Counted from the first letter of the stretch, positions 36,446 through 49,478 are shown. The stretch is DNA of 64,000 nucleotides from Drosophila pseudoobscura (GCF_009870125.1 NC_046679.1:26536001-26600000), one strand, 5' to 3'. A program made the numbers and translations. The notes: generated by a model from the sequence alone, not told the origin.

Positions 36446-39400
36446 GACGCTTAATGCTCAAAGCTTATACCACATTTAGTACATATATACTCCATTTACA
36501 AACCTATACAAAATTTATTTCCATAAATACTACCTACGGTATATCTAAAGTGTTAAAAATACTATCCAGAATACTCAAACTAGCTAAAGAACAAATAACT
36601 TAGTATTTATATGCGTACGTAGTCGGTATTGTGTGTATTATGATTTTTGTATTGCCTGCTGCCTTCGCTTGACCATGTATTTCCATTGATTTGCGCTGTT
36701 ATAACTACATTGTATGTATATTTTTGTGATATTAAACATAAACATTTCTAATCATTTTCCTAGGTTTTATTTCAGTTAAATATATTTGTTTTCTAAATTA
36801 AATACTCTTACCTTTGATAAATATACAAACACGATACGTAAAAGAAGCTACATGGTGCTGATGGTAATATGATAATATTTTGTTTGGAATCGCTGGTCGT
36901 TGTTGGTTTAAGGATGGTCTACTGGTATGTCCAGTACAGTACAATATGTTATATTTCGGGGGGATTGGAAGTGGTTTTTTACAGAATGCCGCATTTCAAT
37001 GCATGCAATGCTTTTTCAATTAGCAAAGATTAAATTCCATGCCCCCTCACGCACTCAGCCCCAGCCTCAGCTCAACCTTTGCCGCAAACTCATAATAATT
37101 AATAAAATGAATAAACGTGATTATGAACCTAATTTTTATTGTATCTTAAGCTCTTTGAATGATGAGTTGAGCTGTCCGAGCAAGTGTGAGGTTTCTTCCT
37201 TTTCTCTAGGCCGGGTATTAGCTGTAGCAGCAAGGGGGGGTATGGTATGGTAGTATGAGTAGGTACATATGTATTGTACACATGTATGTACATGCATGCC
37301 TCTCGAAATGGGGGTCTTGAGAGGATGCTGAAGAGGAATACGAGTTAAGTGTGTGCCTGTACATACCTGCAGGTACATTTTACTCATATTTCATAAACAC
37401 ATACATACATGCATACATATATATATGTATATGTATATGTATATGTATATGCATATGTATGCACATGTGATATAAATACATACATACATATATACCCACA
37501 ACTAAACAGCACCCAGTGCCGGTGATCGAGTAACACGGAAACTTTCCGACATCATTTCGTACACTTATGCGGCCTGATGAGCAAAACTAATAATTATTAT
37601 AATTGGAAAATGTGGATATAAATTCATTATAAACAACAATGTACATGCATACATACATACATACATACACATGTATGTAACAGTTGCAGCTCAAAAATCA
37701 AGCTAAACAAAGCATTGCATTCAATCGTCCAAGAGAGAGGGAGAGAGAGTGAAAGAAAAAAACACACAGAGAGAGAGAGAGAATGAGGAATAAGAAGAAT
37801 GGGAGAGAAACGTAAAAAACTCCAACCCTCTTAATAAGTCAAACGAGTAGAAGACAAGACTGCAACAGGAAAAAACAAGAATGAGAAAAATATACATACA
37901 AACATACATATGTATGTACACACACATTTGAGCATATAAAGAGAATTTCCAGTCGCAGCGACTTGAATATGCGCTACTACGTTTTGGATATTAATTTCAA
38001 CAAGTTCAAAGAATTGGCAGCCCATGCATATATTCGTGTTCCCAAATAAGCAATACCGATAAATGTATGCATGTATTTATGTATGTATGTATGCATGTAT
38101 GGCAGTCTGAAACACTCAACTCCATATTTGATTGCTTGATCCTATCCAACGTATGCAGATGCAGTGGATCTAGAAAAGCTAGAACACTTGCGGACGCTTG
38201 AGAGAGAACACAGCTCTTGGCTCTTGGCTGTGTTCATGCTTTCTTTTGCTGCTGGACTCACTTTCATTAATACAAGCATTGGCGAGCAAACGCAGCAGCA
38301 GAATCAAATGCAACGAGAGCAATGCGCCCGAGAATGCTCGCTCTTCTCTGTGCCTCTCTCTCTCTTTCTGTCTCTCTAGGCAAACAGATCCCAGATACAT
38401 GCACATGCCGTATGTATGTATGTGCGCTCGCATGTAAACGTATAAGTGCACAGCAATACCACACAACCCCAAAAAGTTGGAAAACCAAATAAAAATACAA
38501 GGCGCATTGTGTGTGCGTTTTCTTGTTTCAGATATCACCGACTTTTGAATGCACTCTGAATAATGTCGCCATATAGAGGTATAATTTCATGTACAGTGCA
38601 TTTTGGGAGATCTGTGAACATTTGGTAACACAGCAGAGAGCATAAATACATCTCTGACTCATGTCCTGCATATTTTTTGTTCATAAACCACACAACATAC
38701 TAATTCGAAGCGAAGCGAAACGAAACGCAAATGTACAACTAAATCCACATTCAAAAAGTCATCCTGCTTGGCGCTGTTGTCAATTCATTGTTTTTGCTTC
38801 AGCAGCAACAAAAAAGTAGCTCATCTCAGTCGAAAACCAGTTTTTATGCTGTTAACCGGTTTTCATCCTGATAGCTTACAGCGAATTTCGTGTCTCGCTG
38901 TGTCTGTGGCTGCGGCTGCGTCAGTTCCAACATAAATTGCAGTTCGCTTGCACAGAAGATATTCAGCAGCGGACTAATTCTAGCATTTGGCTAATCGAGA
39001 GGAGAGGTTGGGCAAGTGTCATATGCCCAACGCTCAATGCAGCAAAATGTAAGGAACGTACAAATAAACGCGCATTTTCCAGAGAAGTAGAAAAACTTCC
39101 ACCCTCAAAGCGGCACACAACATGCGCGCTTACATACACACACACATACACACACTACACATAGATACTCAGCGAACTAACACAAACATGTAAGAATGCT
39201 GCAGTCGACGAAGAAATAAGTGTAAGGTCTATTCGACGGCTGCATACCGAGTACCTGCCTCCATCCCAACATATGCCACGCTCAAAACAGGAATTATCAC
39301 TTCGGCTTAAATATAAATAAACGGCTAGAGGGACACGCACTCGGGGCATGTTTCAAAATTGTTCCCTTTTTCAGGCTCCGCATGTTCATGTGCACAAATC

Positions 39401-40198
39401 GAACAGGCCTAATATACCCGAGTAACAACCGATGGTATGTCACTGTCATTTGCGTCGCAGTCGCTGCCGCCGTCCGCGTTGTGTCTGTGTTGCCTGCCCC
39501 AGTGTTTCCGCTTTCTTTCGTTGTAATGTTACTTTTAGTTTGAATTCGGAGCCTCGACGAGCCGGTTGGAAGCGAGATTTTAGTTTAATTCTGCTTGGGT
39601 GTGTGCGTGTTTAGTTTAAACGAAATTGAAAGTTGTACACTTTACTACCCCCGAAAAAGCGAAGCACAGCATAAAATTGTGCGCTCATACGCGCGCGTTT
39701 GCGACTGTGTGTGTGCGTGAGTGTGTGTGTATGTGTAAACGCGAGCGTGTGTTTGCATTAGTTTGTGTGTGTGTGCCACGCCACGCCACACCAACGGAAA
39801 CCAACCCCCACCAACAACAGAATAAAACAAGAAAACAACAACAAACAAGAAAAGTTAGCACCACCCACTCTTGGAAAACTGCCGCATAGAGTTCAGCGTC
39901 ATCGTCATCAACATCACCGTCGCGCCGTAGCCGTTGTTGCCGTTTCATCATTGCCTGTGCTTGTGCCTGTGCCTGTGCCTGTCTCTGGTTTCGGCTTAAT
40001 AGCGATCGGGGATCGCGTTGTGTAAATTGTGCAAAATATACATACATACATATATCTACTATAGTGTAACGGATAAGTGAAGCAAACCGATTTGAGAATA
40101 CAAGATCTATACAAGCTATTTGCCGAGACGAGGCGAGACCCCCCCGTCGCTCGTCCCCATCCCGCCGTGACAACCGATAGCCGACCCGACAAACTGCT
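36446..40198. other. 3' UTR of the PH gene and l(3)neo38 upstream region
   Basis: An ATTAAA near 36731 is the best poly(A) signal for the PH gene. From 37,390 on the DNA is full of CATA/TATG and GA microsatellites. 38,880-40,198 is GC-richer with TCAGTT Initiator-like sequences (for example at about 38920) and probably holds the l(3)neo38 5' UTR. No coding frame is supportable. Confidence 0.5.
37395..37500. repeat. CATA/TATG microsatellite cluster
   Basis: Repeated CATACATA, TATGTATATG and TACATACATA units; similar clusters recur at about 37645-37665 and 38060-38100. Confidence 0.85.
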
Positions 40199-43100
40199 AT
40201 GATGAATTTCTCCGCGTTTGGTGGCCCGTTCTCTGGCATACATCAATTTGCCGCTAAATTTGATGCACAAACGCCGGGTGCATTTGGAACGCCGCCTGCG
40301 AACGCAGCAGCCGCTGCAGCCGCAGCAGGAACCGATAATCATGTACAGCGCTATCAGACCAATGGCAATCATTTTAATCAGAATGTGGCCAACGGTAAGT
40401 GCATATACCAACTCCCATACAGAGGCAAGCATGCACGTGCTTGTGCGAGAGTGTGAGTGTGTATGAGTGCGTGTATGTGTGCGTGCTTGTATGTATGTAT
40501 AACATAATCACTAAAAATTTATTTTATTTTTATCGATTTATTTTCGCCCCGCTGCTAGCAGTTCAGCAGCAGCGACGGCGACGTTTACGGCGACGCCGCC
40601 GCCGACGCCAGCGTCATAGCGTCAGGGCATACACTCTCACTCGGCAGCGACGATGTTCGGCTGCCGCTTATACCCGCCTGCCTCTATGCCCTACACAACG
40701 CTTCGGTTCGGTGTATTATGTATCGATGGTATGGAAGGAACGGAACTGAGCTGGACTGTTGTTTTGTTGGATATTTTATATGGGGAATTACGTTACCTTT
40801 TTGGTATTATGCTTGGTAGATTCGATTGGATCCGAATGATTCCAGGTTAGGGGACCTTTAATGTTTGGCTCGCTTCTTTATTGTGGTCTAGGCCTCGCTT
40901 TAAGATTATGACCGTTTTGTGTCTCTGATTATGGGTACGCATCGCTTGCAGGTTTCTAGTTTCGAGGAACTGCAAGTGAAAGGAAGAATCATTTCGTGCA
41001 CATACAAACATACACGTTTGTTGTGTGTGTGTGTGTGTGTACATATGGATATATTTCCACCCCCATCCCTTATAGCACTAGTAGACATCTTCATACGAGG
41101 GCTAGTCCAATTTGTAAACCGCACTACAATTGGGGGTTGGTGAGCGGGGAACGGAACGACGACTTATACCCTGTCATCAAAGCAGAATATAACGATTTTT
41201 TTGTTGTTGTTTTTGTTTTGCGCTCTTTTTTTTATATATATATTCTACTCTATGTTTTGAGTCATTACCACCCACCCCCTTTTCGGCTAGTGGGTGTAAG
41301 CTTGCGAGTGCGAGTGTGCGAATGTGCGAATGGGCTAGTGTGTGTGTGTGTGTGTGTGGCTGCTGCTGCTGCCAGTTTTTCTTGGTGTGTTGCTGTGTGT
41401 TTTGCTTGGCTTGAAAATGCAATGAACTCAAATAACTTTTGAATTTGCTGCATTTCACTTTGTTGTTTGGTCGGGGTGGGTTTTTCTCTCGCAGCTACTT
41501 AAGCACATACATAGAAAATACAATTAAACAGACACACACACACACACTCCCGTATGCTACATATAGGACAGTATAAAGATGTATGTACATACCGTACGTA
41601 CGTACGTGTGAGCACAGTTTACAACCCCCAACCAAAAAGCGCCTGCTATTGCTTTTTTAATTGCACTGACTTCCTGCCAAGTTGCAATATTTCTTGTGGA
41701 AGGGTGTGACCGACCGACCACCATGCAACCCCTACTGGGCCTTCAATTGCTCACCTCTCTCCCTTGCTTCCTGCGCTCGTGACGCGAATACATAGGGCAA
41801 GCCAGGCATCCTAGTTCCAATCACCCCCACTTCTTCTCCATAACCATTTCCATCTCCATCTCCTTATCAATTCTAATTAGTTGCATTTTCTTGCATAATT
41901 GGATTCCCCGGCCAGGCATCGCACCCCCCCTCCCCGTCCTCCAGAGCACGCATTTCATAATTTATTTTTGCTATGGCAACAATGGCTCTGCTCTCGGACA
42001 TACATATGTTGTATGCATTTATTGGAAAGTGAAGAACTAAACGCAGACCCAAACTCCACGGCTCCAGAGGTTCATTGATCCCGGCTTTTGAGCTACGCAT
42101 TATATTTCCAGTTTAGCGTTTTATTTATTTTTTTGTATTTTTCTTTTACCTGCTATAACAGGAAAATGCCTGTGCTGGTGTGTGTGCGTGTGGGCTGCTC
42201 TTTTATCTCTCTTTTATATACATATAGCTGTACGTAATCTATGCAGTCCGTGTGCCTCTGCCTGTGCGTGTGCGTACGTCTCTGTGGTTGATCCCATGCA
42301 GGCGGCAGGTAAACTGTCCCACGTCGACGCCGGCCCCGGCACTCGGGCTACTGCGTTTTCTCGTCGCCTATTAGCTGCATTATCCCATGCAGATGCATTC
42401 GAATATCTAGTAGTTGTAAAAATTGATTAGGCTACCAGGAAATATGCAGATATCGCCGCTCGCCTCAATAGAAGATGGTGTGGCCGAGATAGGAAAACAC
42501 GCGTGAGTCATTTTCTCGGAATACAGCCAGGATTTTCTACATCTTGAGCAAATAAAGTTATGGCCCGCGATTGGGAAAGACAACAGCTACTAAGCGGCTT
42601 AAGCAAATCTGTTGGCACTCGTTAAATTGTGGATTGTATGTACATATTACCGGACACCAACGGGTATCTTGTTGTCGAGGACAACAAGGGGGTGGGGGTG
42701 GGGGTCTAATGTGCCAACGCAGACACCCAGGCCATAAACCATTTGCATTTTTATGTACCTATGTACACACATTTGTACATATGCCAGAGTGTGAATGGTG
42801 GCGGCTGGTTACACCCCCAACGTTGCCGGGATGTATGCAACACTAAAAATGTGCGCATGATAAAGCAGTGAGGAAGAGAAGGAGACCACCCCAGCACCCA
42901 TCCCCCATCCCCCATCCCCATCATCCCCCCACCCCTTTCATCAGTAAATGAGTATCAGTATTCCATGATTAGTTCTTCCCCATTCTCCCGAATAACTTTA
43001 AGACTTAAAGCGGCTGGAGAATCATAGAATCCTTGTTGTCATGCTGGCGCGCTGATGACTTAAACCCTGCTACTGGCGCCGTGTATCCCCTCCCCTCCCC

Positions 43101-46100
43101 TCCCCGCCCCCACCCAGCCTTTCCTCAAACATTGGACTCTCATACCAACAACCGCAGCAAACTTCGGGTCAAATTTCGCCCAACTCTAGGGGTTGCAGTT
43201 TTTCCTAACCACGCCATGGGATGGTCTCTCTCTCTCTCTCTCTCTCTCAAGTATCAACTCTCTTTCGTTCATTCTGTCACGCGGCCGCCACTCTCTCTCC
43301 ATATCACTCCCTCACTCTCTGTGTTTTTGGCGCGGGCGCTCTCATCGCTTTCACTGCCTCTCACACACACACACCCCCACTCACCCACACACACACGAAT
43401 GCAAGCATCTATATGTATGCCGTCACTACAGCCGACACACATAGACATACATAGATAGGTCCAGATAACCGCCATCCGCCATGTTTTCCAAATCGTAGCC
43501 CCTGTCCGCCCCCCCCCGCCCAAACCATCGCCCATCCCCCTAATGGCGTATTCCTTTCCATTTTGTTCCACTTTGATGTGAATGATCCGCCCAGGAACCC
43601 CACTTGAACTGTCAAAGCCCGCCATTGTATGGGGTCTCTCTCTCTCTCTCGCCCTCTCTCTTTCCGTGTGCTCCGTGTTCCGTACTCCGTTCTCAGTTTG
43701 GGGCGCCTCGCTCTTACTCTCCCTTCGGCTGGCCTGGCCCCTGTTTCAACTTCACCGACTTTAACTCGTTGCTCGGCAAAATGGCAACAACGGAGGCGAC
43801 ACCGACAATGTTCTCTTCTATGTTGTCGTCATCGTCATCCTGTTTCATGGGAAAGTGAAGTGAAAAGTGAAATGCTATGAGCAACGCAACGCAACGCATG
43901 CCGGCTCCCGTCCACGCATGCCATGCCTCCTATTTTGTGTTGTTGCTATGGCTTCATTGTAGTCTCTTCTCCTTCACTCATCTTCGTTGATAACATTTGA
44001 ACTTCTGATTAAAGATATGGAATTTTTAATCGGAGTTTGTTCCCTACGGAATACTTAATGCAATTATCCTTCATTAATAGAGCTTTCCAGAGTATGGCAC
44101 CTATTCATGTGGAATACATTACGGCTCAAGGTCGCTGGTTAATTTATTCAAAGGACAGCCTAGAAAAGTGTTAACAAATAAATTCCCACACTTCCCTCTC
44201 TATTGATTGTATTTATATTACGATGATAATGATGTTGTCATTCCCGTCCAGCCTTATACTCAAAAGTATCTATCAGATATCATGCACATACATATTGTAT
44301 TTTTTGCCGTTAGTACTGGCGAAAAGGAAGCTGTAGCTGTAGGTGCCACAAGGTATAAGCCAGTAAAACAAGGCAATTGGCAACAGCCAGAAAATGTTAT
44401 TTTTAAAACCCAGCACCCGGCTGAGAAATGCTTCAGAAGGCGGCGAAGGAGAGCCCAGAAAAGTAAAAAAATGCACACCCACTGGAAAAAAGCGGGTGGA
44501 ACGTTTTTTCTGTGGCATACATTCAGGCGTGTGCGCGTTTGCTGGTTGGCAGGAGGCCGTGCCGCGCCGCACCACGCCGCACCGCGGCCGGCATTTTCAG
44601 TTTCAGTTTTAATTTCCTTTTTCCTATGTATGCGTTGTCGGGGCACCCGAAAACACGTGTGTACGGGTCTACGCCGTGCGTCAGTGTGTGTTAGTCTGTG
44701 TGTGAAAATTTGGCCTTGGCAGACGGCAGGCAGGCGTCTGGCAGAAGGGGGGGGAGGCAGAGGCAGAGGCAGGCGACGACAGCAGGCAGACAACAACAAT
44801 TGTAGGCAGGCGGCCAGGCACACGCACGTTCTCGACACCGCGCCGAGTAGGAACAGAAGAGAATAGCGTTTGTTAACTACATATACATGGACATGTACAT
44901 AAACATCTACACTCGCTGGTGTATTTATGTGTCTGTGTATACGGAGGAGAGCTTTTGCGGCGGCGGCGGCCTACACACCGCACTCACACACGAGCGATGC
45001 ATTTACTTGGCCATGTATGTACGTTCCGTTCCCCACGAATACATGCGTACTCTCTTATGTTCATGTATCGTGCCATATCGTCGTTACTTTGGTCGTTTCG
45101 TTTCTGTTTTGTTGCTGTTGTTGTTGTTGTTGGGTTTTGTGCCGGCACCCGATCTTTATTCGGCTGCCAGCTGAGAGCTAGAGGAGCCGGAGAAGGAGCC
45201 GCCGCCGGGAAAACTCTAGTCAGCTCTCAGGCCAGAGCCGGAGCCAGAGCCAGAGCCCCAGTCAGCAGTCAGCAGTCAGCGGCAGTCAGTTGTAGTTAGT
45301 CGGCCAGTGTGTGCGTTGTGGAGCTCGCGAGTGCCGGTCCGAAATCGAATTGGATTGCTCTGAGTGCTAGTTATACCTAAATCTAAATCTATACTAAATA
45401 CTATATACTATATAGTACTATATACAGGCTGTGATAGATAACCCTCCCAGTCCAACAACAAGATGTGTAAATGCAAACTCTGATGAATTTTTCGATTGCC
45501 CAAATTGCCCGAATGTCTCCTGTTCTGTTCATCCGGTTAACCCCGATTCCGTTTTTGTCTTTTCAGTTTCGGCAGCAAACAACATGCAATATGGCCAGAA
45601 TATATCCATACCGTACTCCTCACAGCCGCAGGGTGATCTAAATTTTCTGAATGCAGCCGCTGCAGCCGATCATAAGGGTAAAATCCATCCAAAAATCGAA
45701 CGTGACCGGGAAGAAGGTGAGTTGTCGTCGTGGGGGGTGGGGGGAGCTAAGGAAAATCGGTCGAACGGCAGTATATACCATCCTGCTGTGGGTAGCATTA
45801 ACAGTTACAGCAGTGCCGGTTGTGGGTGGGAAGGGAGGCTGAGCCGTACATGGGACTGGCACACACCCGGACATACACATGGGGCATGTACTATATACCC
45901 GTATTCTGTATACATACGTAGTCTTTTTGGGTTGGTATATGTGTATTTCAAGGACGCACATTATTCTTCGGGCACATGCATGAGCTTCGCTTCGGCTTCT
46001 CGTTATTTATAAATGTTTTTGGGCCTGCCCGCGCCTGTCTGGGACATTGTGTGGGGATTTCGTAGCATACTTTTTCCCTACAAGTGGATATAATTTTATA

Positions 46101-47682
46101 ATTTTGATTACGATTCTGTAAATGCGAAATCTGGCTCCGGGAAATTCCTCTCAAATGAAAGCTTTGCCCACTGCCTTTGCCGGAGGCAGGAAGCGAGGGA
46201 GGGAGGGACAGGAAAAAGTAGGCTTTCCGCTGCTCTTGCTGTTGCTGGTGCGGTGCTGTGGCCTTGGGAGTAAATGGTTACTATCCCTGGGATTACATAT
46301 TAAGAAAATAGAAGCCCCCCGAGTAAACCACCCACGCAGCCTCCCGCCTCCCGTCTCCGGACTAGGGTGGGGTGGTCGTCAAGGTGAAGAAAATTGTTGT
46401 TGGGGTAGGTTTCTTCTTGTTGTAATTGTAGCAGAGTCCAAGAAAATTATGAAGGCAGGAAGGAAGCTCTTAGGTGCAGCATGAAATTTGATTTGATTTG
46501 ATTTGATACGAACTAAAGCGTTCTGTTCTTCCCGTTCTTGTGCAGTTCTCAACCAGCAGATCTTACAGAATGTCAATCAGTCGTGGCAGACGCTGGCCAA
46601 CACGGCCAACACTGTGGACTATTCATCGCACTTGCTTTCCGCAACACTGCCAATCTCCATACAGCACTTCCTCAAGTATTCGGAGACCATCAAGAAGGAA
46701 TCCTCCGGCGATGTCCTGAAGAATGGCACGAATCTGGCCAGCCTGGCGCTGGGAGGCGTCGCCCTGACGCCCAGCAATAACGGTGCGAACGGAGGCCACC
46801 ACAATGGCGGATTGGTGGGCATGGAGCACGGCGGGCACATGACCAACATGACGGACGCGAACGGCGCCGCGCTGACCAACGGCGCCAGCAATGGCGTCAA
46901 CGGTAATGCCAATGGAGCGGTCACCAACGGTGGAGCCGGGGCAGTGTCCAGCTCAGGGTCGGTGGGCACCACAAACGCGAGTGGGGGCACCACCACGGCC
47001 ACTGGCAAGAAAACCAAAAAGAAGAAACCACCAAAGGAGAAGAAGCCGCGCCCGAAGCCAGGCGAGATCCGAGAGACGAAAGCGCTGGACGGATCCACGC
47101 TCTACTGCTGCCCCGAGTGTCAAATGGCGTACCCGGACCGGAGTCTAATCGAGCAGCACGTCATCTCGCACGCCGTGGAGCGACGCTTCGTTTGCGACAT
47201 TTGCAATGCGGCCCTCAAGCGCAAGGATCACTTGACCAGGCACAAGCTGTCCCACATACCGGACAGGCCTCATGTGTGCAATGCAAGTTTTTCAATTGAT
47301 AGATTCTCCTCTTTGGCCTTCCCGCTTTCATTTGACTGATTTGTTATATAACTTGTGACTATTCCAACAATAGATCTGCATGAAGTCCTTCAAGCGCAAG
47401 GAGCAGCTCACTCTGCACATTGTTATCCATTCCGGCGAGAAGAAACATGTCTGCATTGAGTGTGGAAAAGGTACGAGGGCCACAAACTACACGACTTGAA
47501 TAACTAAACAACTGAGTATCTAATTCGCTGTTCTTTTTCATTTAGGTTTCTATCGCAAGGATCACTTACGTAAGCATACGCGCTCCCATATTGCCCGACG
47601 CGTCAAGTCCGAGGTATCGGCGCAGAACGTAAACGGATCCGGTGGCAACAATGCACAGAGCAATGCACTACATGGTTCCTGA
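40199..47682 (+). CDS. l(3)neo38: l(3)neo38, C2H2 zinc-finger protein
   Basis: Exons 40199-40394, 45567-45716, 46546-47282, 47374-47470, 47546-47682; 438 residues. The start is a double ATG ([17 protein letters not shown]) and the N-terminus is Ala/Gln/Asn-rich. A central Gly/Asn/Thr-rich stretch is followed by a Lys-rich basic patch ([18 protein letters not shown]). Four C2H2 fingers come next: [45 protein letters not shown], and [21 protein letters not shown]. The protein is nuclear and presumably binds DNA; in the fly it is an essential gene with chromatin-related reports that I cannot detail. The intron after 47282 has a GC donor (AAT|GCAAGT) that splits finger 3. The 5.2-kb second gap and a likely alternative promoter near 45.2 kb suggest more than one 5' end. 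TGA is at 47680. Confidence 0.92.
40395..45566 (+). other. l(3)neo38 large first intron
   Basis: 5.2 kb of low-complexity DNA: TG at 41024-41040 and 41338-41357, CA at 41532-41546, TC at 43227-43248, CA at 43362-43398, and C-rich stretches at 42890-42940 and 43088-43120. The long frames here are side effects of repeats. A GC-rich, purine-repeat segment at 45175-45360 with CAGTCAGCAGTCAGC could be a second promoter. Confidence 0.55.
45717..46545 (+). other. l(3)neo38 second intron
   Basis: No coding signal; ends at a good acceptor (CTTGTGCAG|TTCTC). Confidence 0.6.
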
Positions 47683-47706
47683 GGATCGTACAAGGACTTT
47701 TGGTAA

Positions 47707-47976
47707 ATTCTCAAACAAATTTCAAGCCATAAAGGCGGCCCAGATGTTGGCAGCACCCTGCTGAAGAAGCTTCTTCGTGAGGATCGTACGGTGCTGGCAG
47801 CAGCTGTGCCGCCTTTGAAATTTGTTAAAGAGTTTATCGAAGGTCCTGCTGAGCGTCACCCAACTCCAACTCCCATAACAATAACAGATAACCCTCTGAA
47901 TAAAAAAAAAACGATGTTATACTTACAATTTGCAAGTATTAGTACGATTTTGTTCACGACACTTTCAGTTCTTTAG
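47707..47976 (+). CDS. Open frame after the l(3)neo38 stop (possible alternative C-terminus)
   Basis: Same frame as the l(3)neo38 last exon. After TGA 47680 the frame reads GSYKDFW, then TAA at 47704. It then stays open for 90 codons to a TAG (47974) and encodes GGPDVGSTLLKKLLREDRTV, AAAVPPLKFVKEFIEGPAER and HPTPTPITITDNP. Codon choice in the first 55 codons is coding-like; the end is AT-rich and less so. It could be a alternative terminal exon, for example from the donor at 47470 into an acceptor CCCAG|AT at 47743, which is in phase. It could also be a decayed part of the gene, or chance. I cannot decide. Confidence 0.3.
   Translation: MLKQISSHKGGPDVGSTLLKKLLREDRTVLAAAVPPLKFVKEFIEGPAERHPTPTPITITDNPLNKKKTMLYLQFASISTILFTTLSVL
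47714..47829 (+). ncRNA. Long imperfect RNA hairpin in the proximal 3' UTR
   Basis: AACAAATTTCAA at about 47715 pairs perfectly with the reverse complement at 47815-47826. The pairing continues inward through AGGCGGC/GCCGCCT, CAG/CTG and CAGCACC/GGTGCTG after a 5-6 nt bulge and single mismatches. The loop holds a perfect 14-bp palindrome, GAAGAAGCTTCTTC, at 47763-47776. Only the inverted symmetry is seen; function is unknown. Confidence 0.5.
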
Positions 47977-48155
47977 CTTTAGTTCTTTCAGTTGAGATTT
48001 TCGCACAAAAGTTAAGTAAATTATATAAAGAGAGTATATGAGAGGAGCGGAGAGGAAAGTAAATGTACAAACAAAACAAAACAAAGCAAGATACGGAACA
48101 GATTTAAGAAGATTTCGACATTTAGTATGCGCATACATATTATAAGGGAAGACTC

Positions 48156-48190
48156 ACCATACCATACCATACCATACCATACCATACCAT
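48156..48190. repeat. (ACCAT)7 pentanucleotide microsatellite
   Basis: Seven uninterrupted ACCAT units. Confidence 0.95.
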
Positions 48191-49399
48191 ACATACAAAA
48201 AAAGTTACTTTCATTTCTCTTTGAGGATCTGTGATCTGTAATTGCTGCATAAAAAATCCAAAACACACACAAAACAATTGAAAAACTATCGATCGATAGC
48301 TGTTCTAAGAATATAAGTTTTTAATTTGCTTAATTTTAATCAATTTATGTGCAATTAACAACCATTTTGATTTGCCTTTTGAGTTGTCTTGGTCTGTACA
48401 TGTACCCCTCGTACGATTCATTGTTTCATTGAGTTTTGGTTTCCCACCTACTATTACTCACTCTTTTGCGCATATTAATGAAGTAAGAAACCCTAAAATG
48501 AAATTTATTTCTAGTCTTGTATTTTATTTTACCAATAGACAGTAGTAGAGGGGAGCGGAGGAGCCCTCAGAGCAACCAACCCCTCAGATTCGAGGTCATG
48601 TAATTTTAAGCTTTTAAACTTGAACGAAAGGAGAACTGAACCTCCTACGCGACACACACACACACTAAACAGAAAATGCAATACAAACAAGAAAAATACT
48701 TGCATCTTTGCATGCCCCCAACTTCCAGCCATCGTCATTCTTTAGAGCAGAGAGAACTACCACAAAAAAAAGAAAACTGCAACTGCAACAATATCTATGT
48801 GTAATAGATAGATACACACACACACCTATATCCAGCTTACCAATCAATAACTGATAACCAACAAGAAAGAAAAACAAAACAAATTACAAATAAGAACAAT
48901 ATAGACAGAAGCCACAGATACCAGATATCAGATACCAGATACAAGATACAAGATAGCAGGATAGCAGTATAGCAGAGAGTAGGCACAGCAGATCAACAAA
49001 CAAATATTGCAATTTGCTAAACCAATAAGAGAAACAATAACCGAGAAGTAAACTGTATAAAACAATATTTTTATATATATAAAACAAAAGGAAACAGAAT
49101 AGGAATAAAGGCATAAAACAATAACCGAAATAAAGTGCAAACACTTCGTGCGAGTGACAACGTAATTTACTGTTCAAATACAAAGCATTTTTGAGATTAA
49201 CGATAAACGTACCATGAATCCCCATACAAGAGGCATACAAGGCTATGCTTCACTCATGATATGATATGATACGATATGCATCCTCGTACGTACACTTGTA
49301 TAGTTAATATATGACTGCTTCAAACTAATATACGCTAATATACAGAAGATACAGATACATACAGAACATATATAGATTTACAGACACACACAACTCCCA

Positions 49400-49478
49400 A
49401 ATGACCCTTCGTGCTCGAACTTTGATGGCGCAGAGTATGAGAGTACCTCCTGCAGAGTTCGAGCTCGAGAGGGTCATT
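49400..49478 (+). ncRNA. Pre-miRNA-like hairpin of about 79 nt
   Basis: The 5' arm (49400-49423) starts AATGACCCTTCG, then TGCTCGAACT. The 3' arm (49454-49478) is AGAGTTCGAGC, then TCGAGAGGGTCATT. They pair over about 21 of 24 positions with one bulge and one mismatch. Inner GCAG/CTGC and GAGTA/TACCTC pairing shortens the terminal loop. The surroundings are featureless A-rich and CAG DNA, so the symmetry stands out. I do not recognise the sequence as a known miRNA. Confidence 0.45.

Noticed and set aside
39685-40239. 184-codon minus-strand frame
   Set aside because: Built from CA/TG repeats and GCCTGT repeats opposite the l(3)neo38 5' UTR.
44207-44866. 219-codon plus frame in the l(3)neo38 intron
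   Set aside because: Composed of low-complexity GGCAG and GTGTG stretches; no conserved domain and no phase-compatible splice sites.
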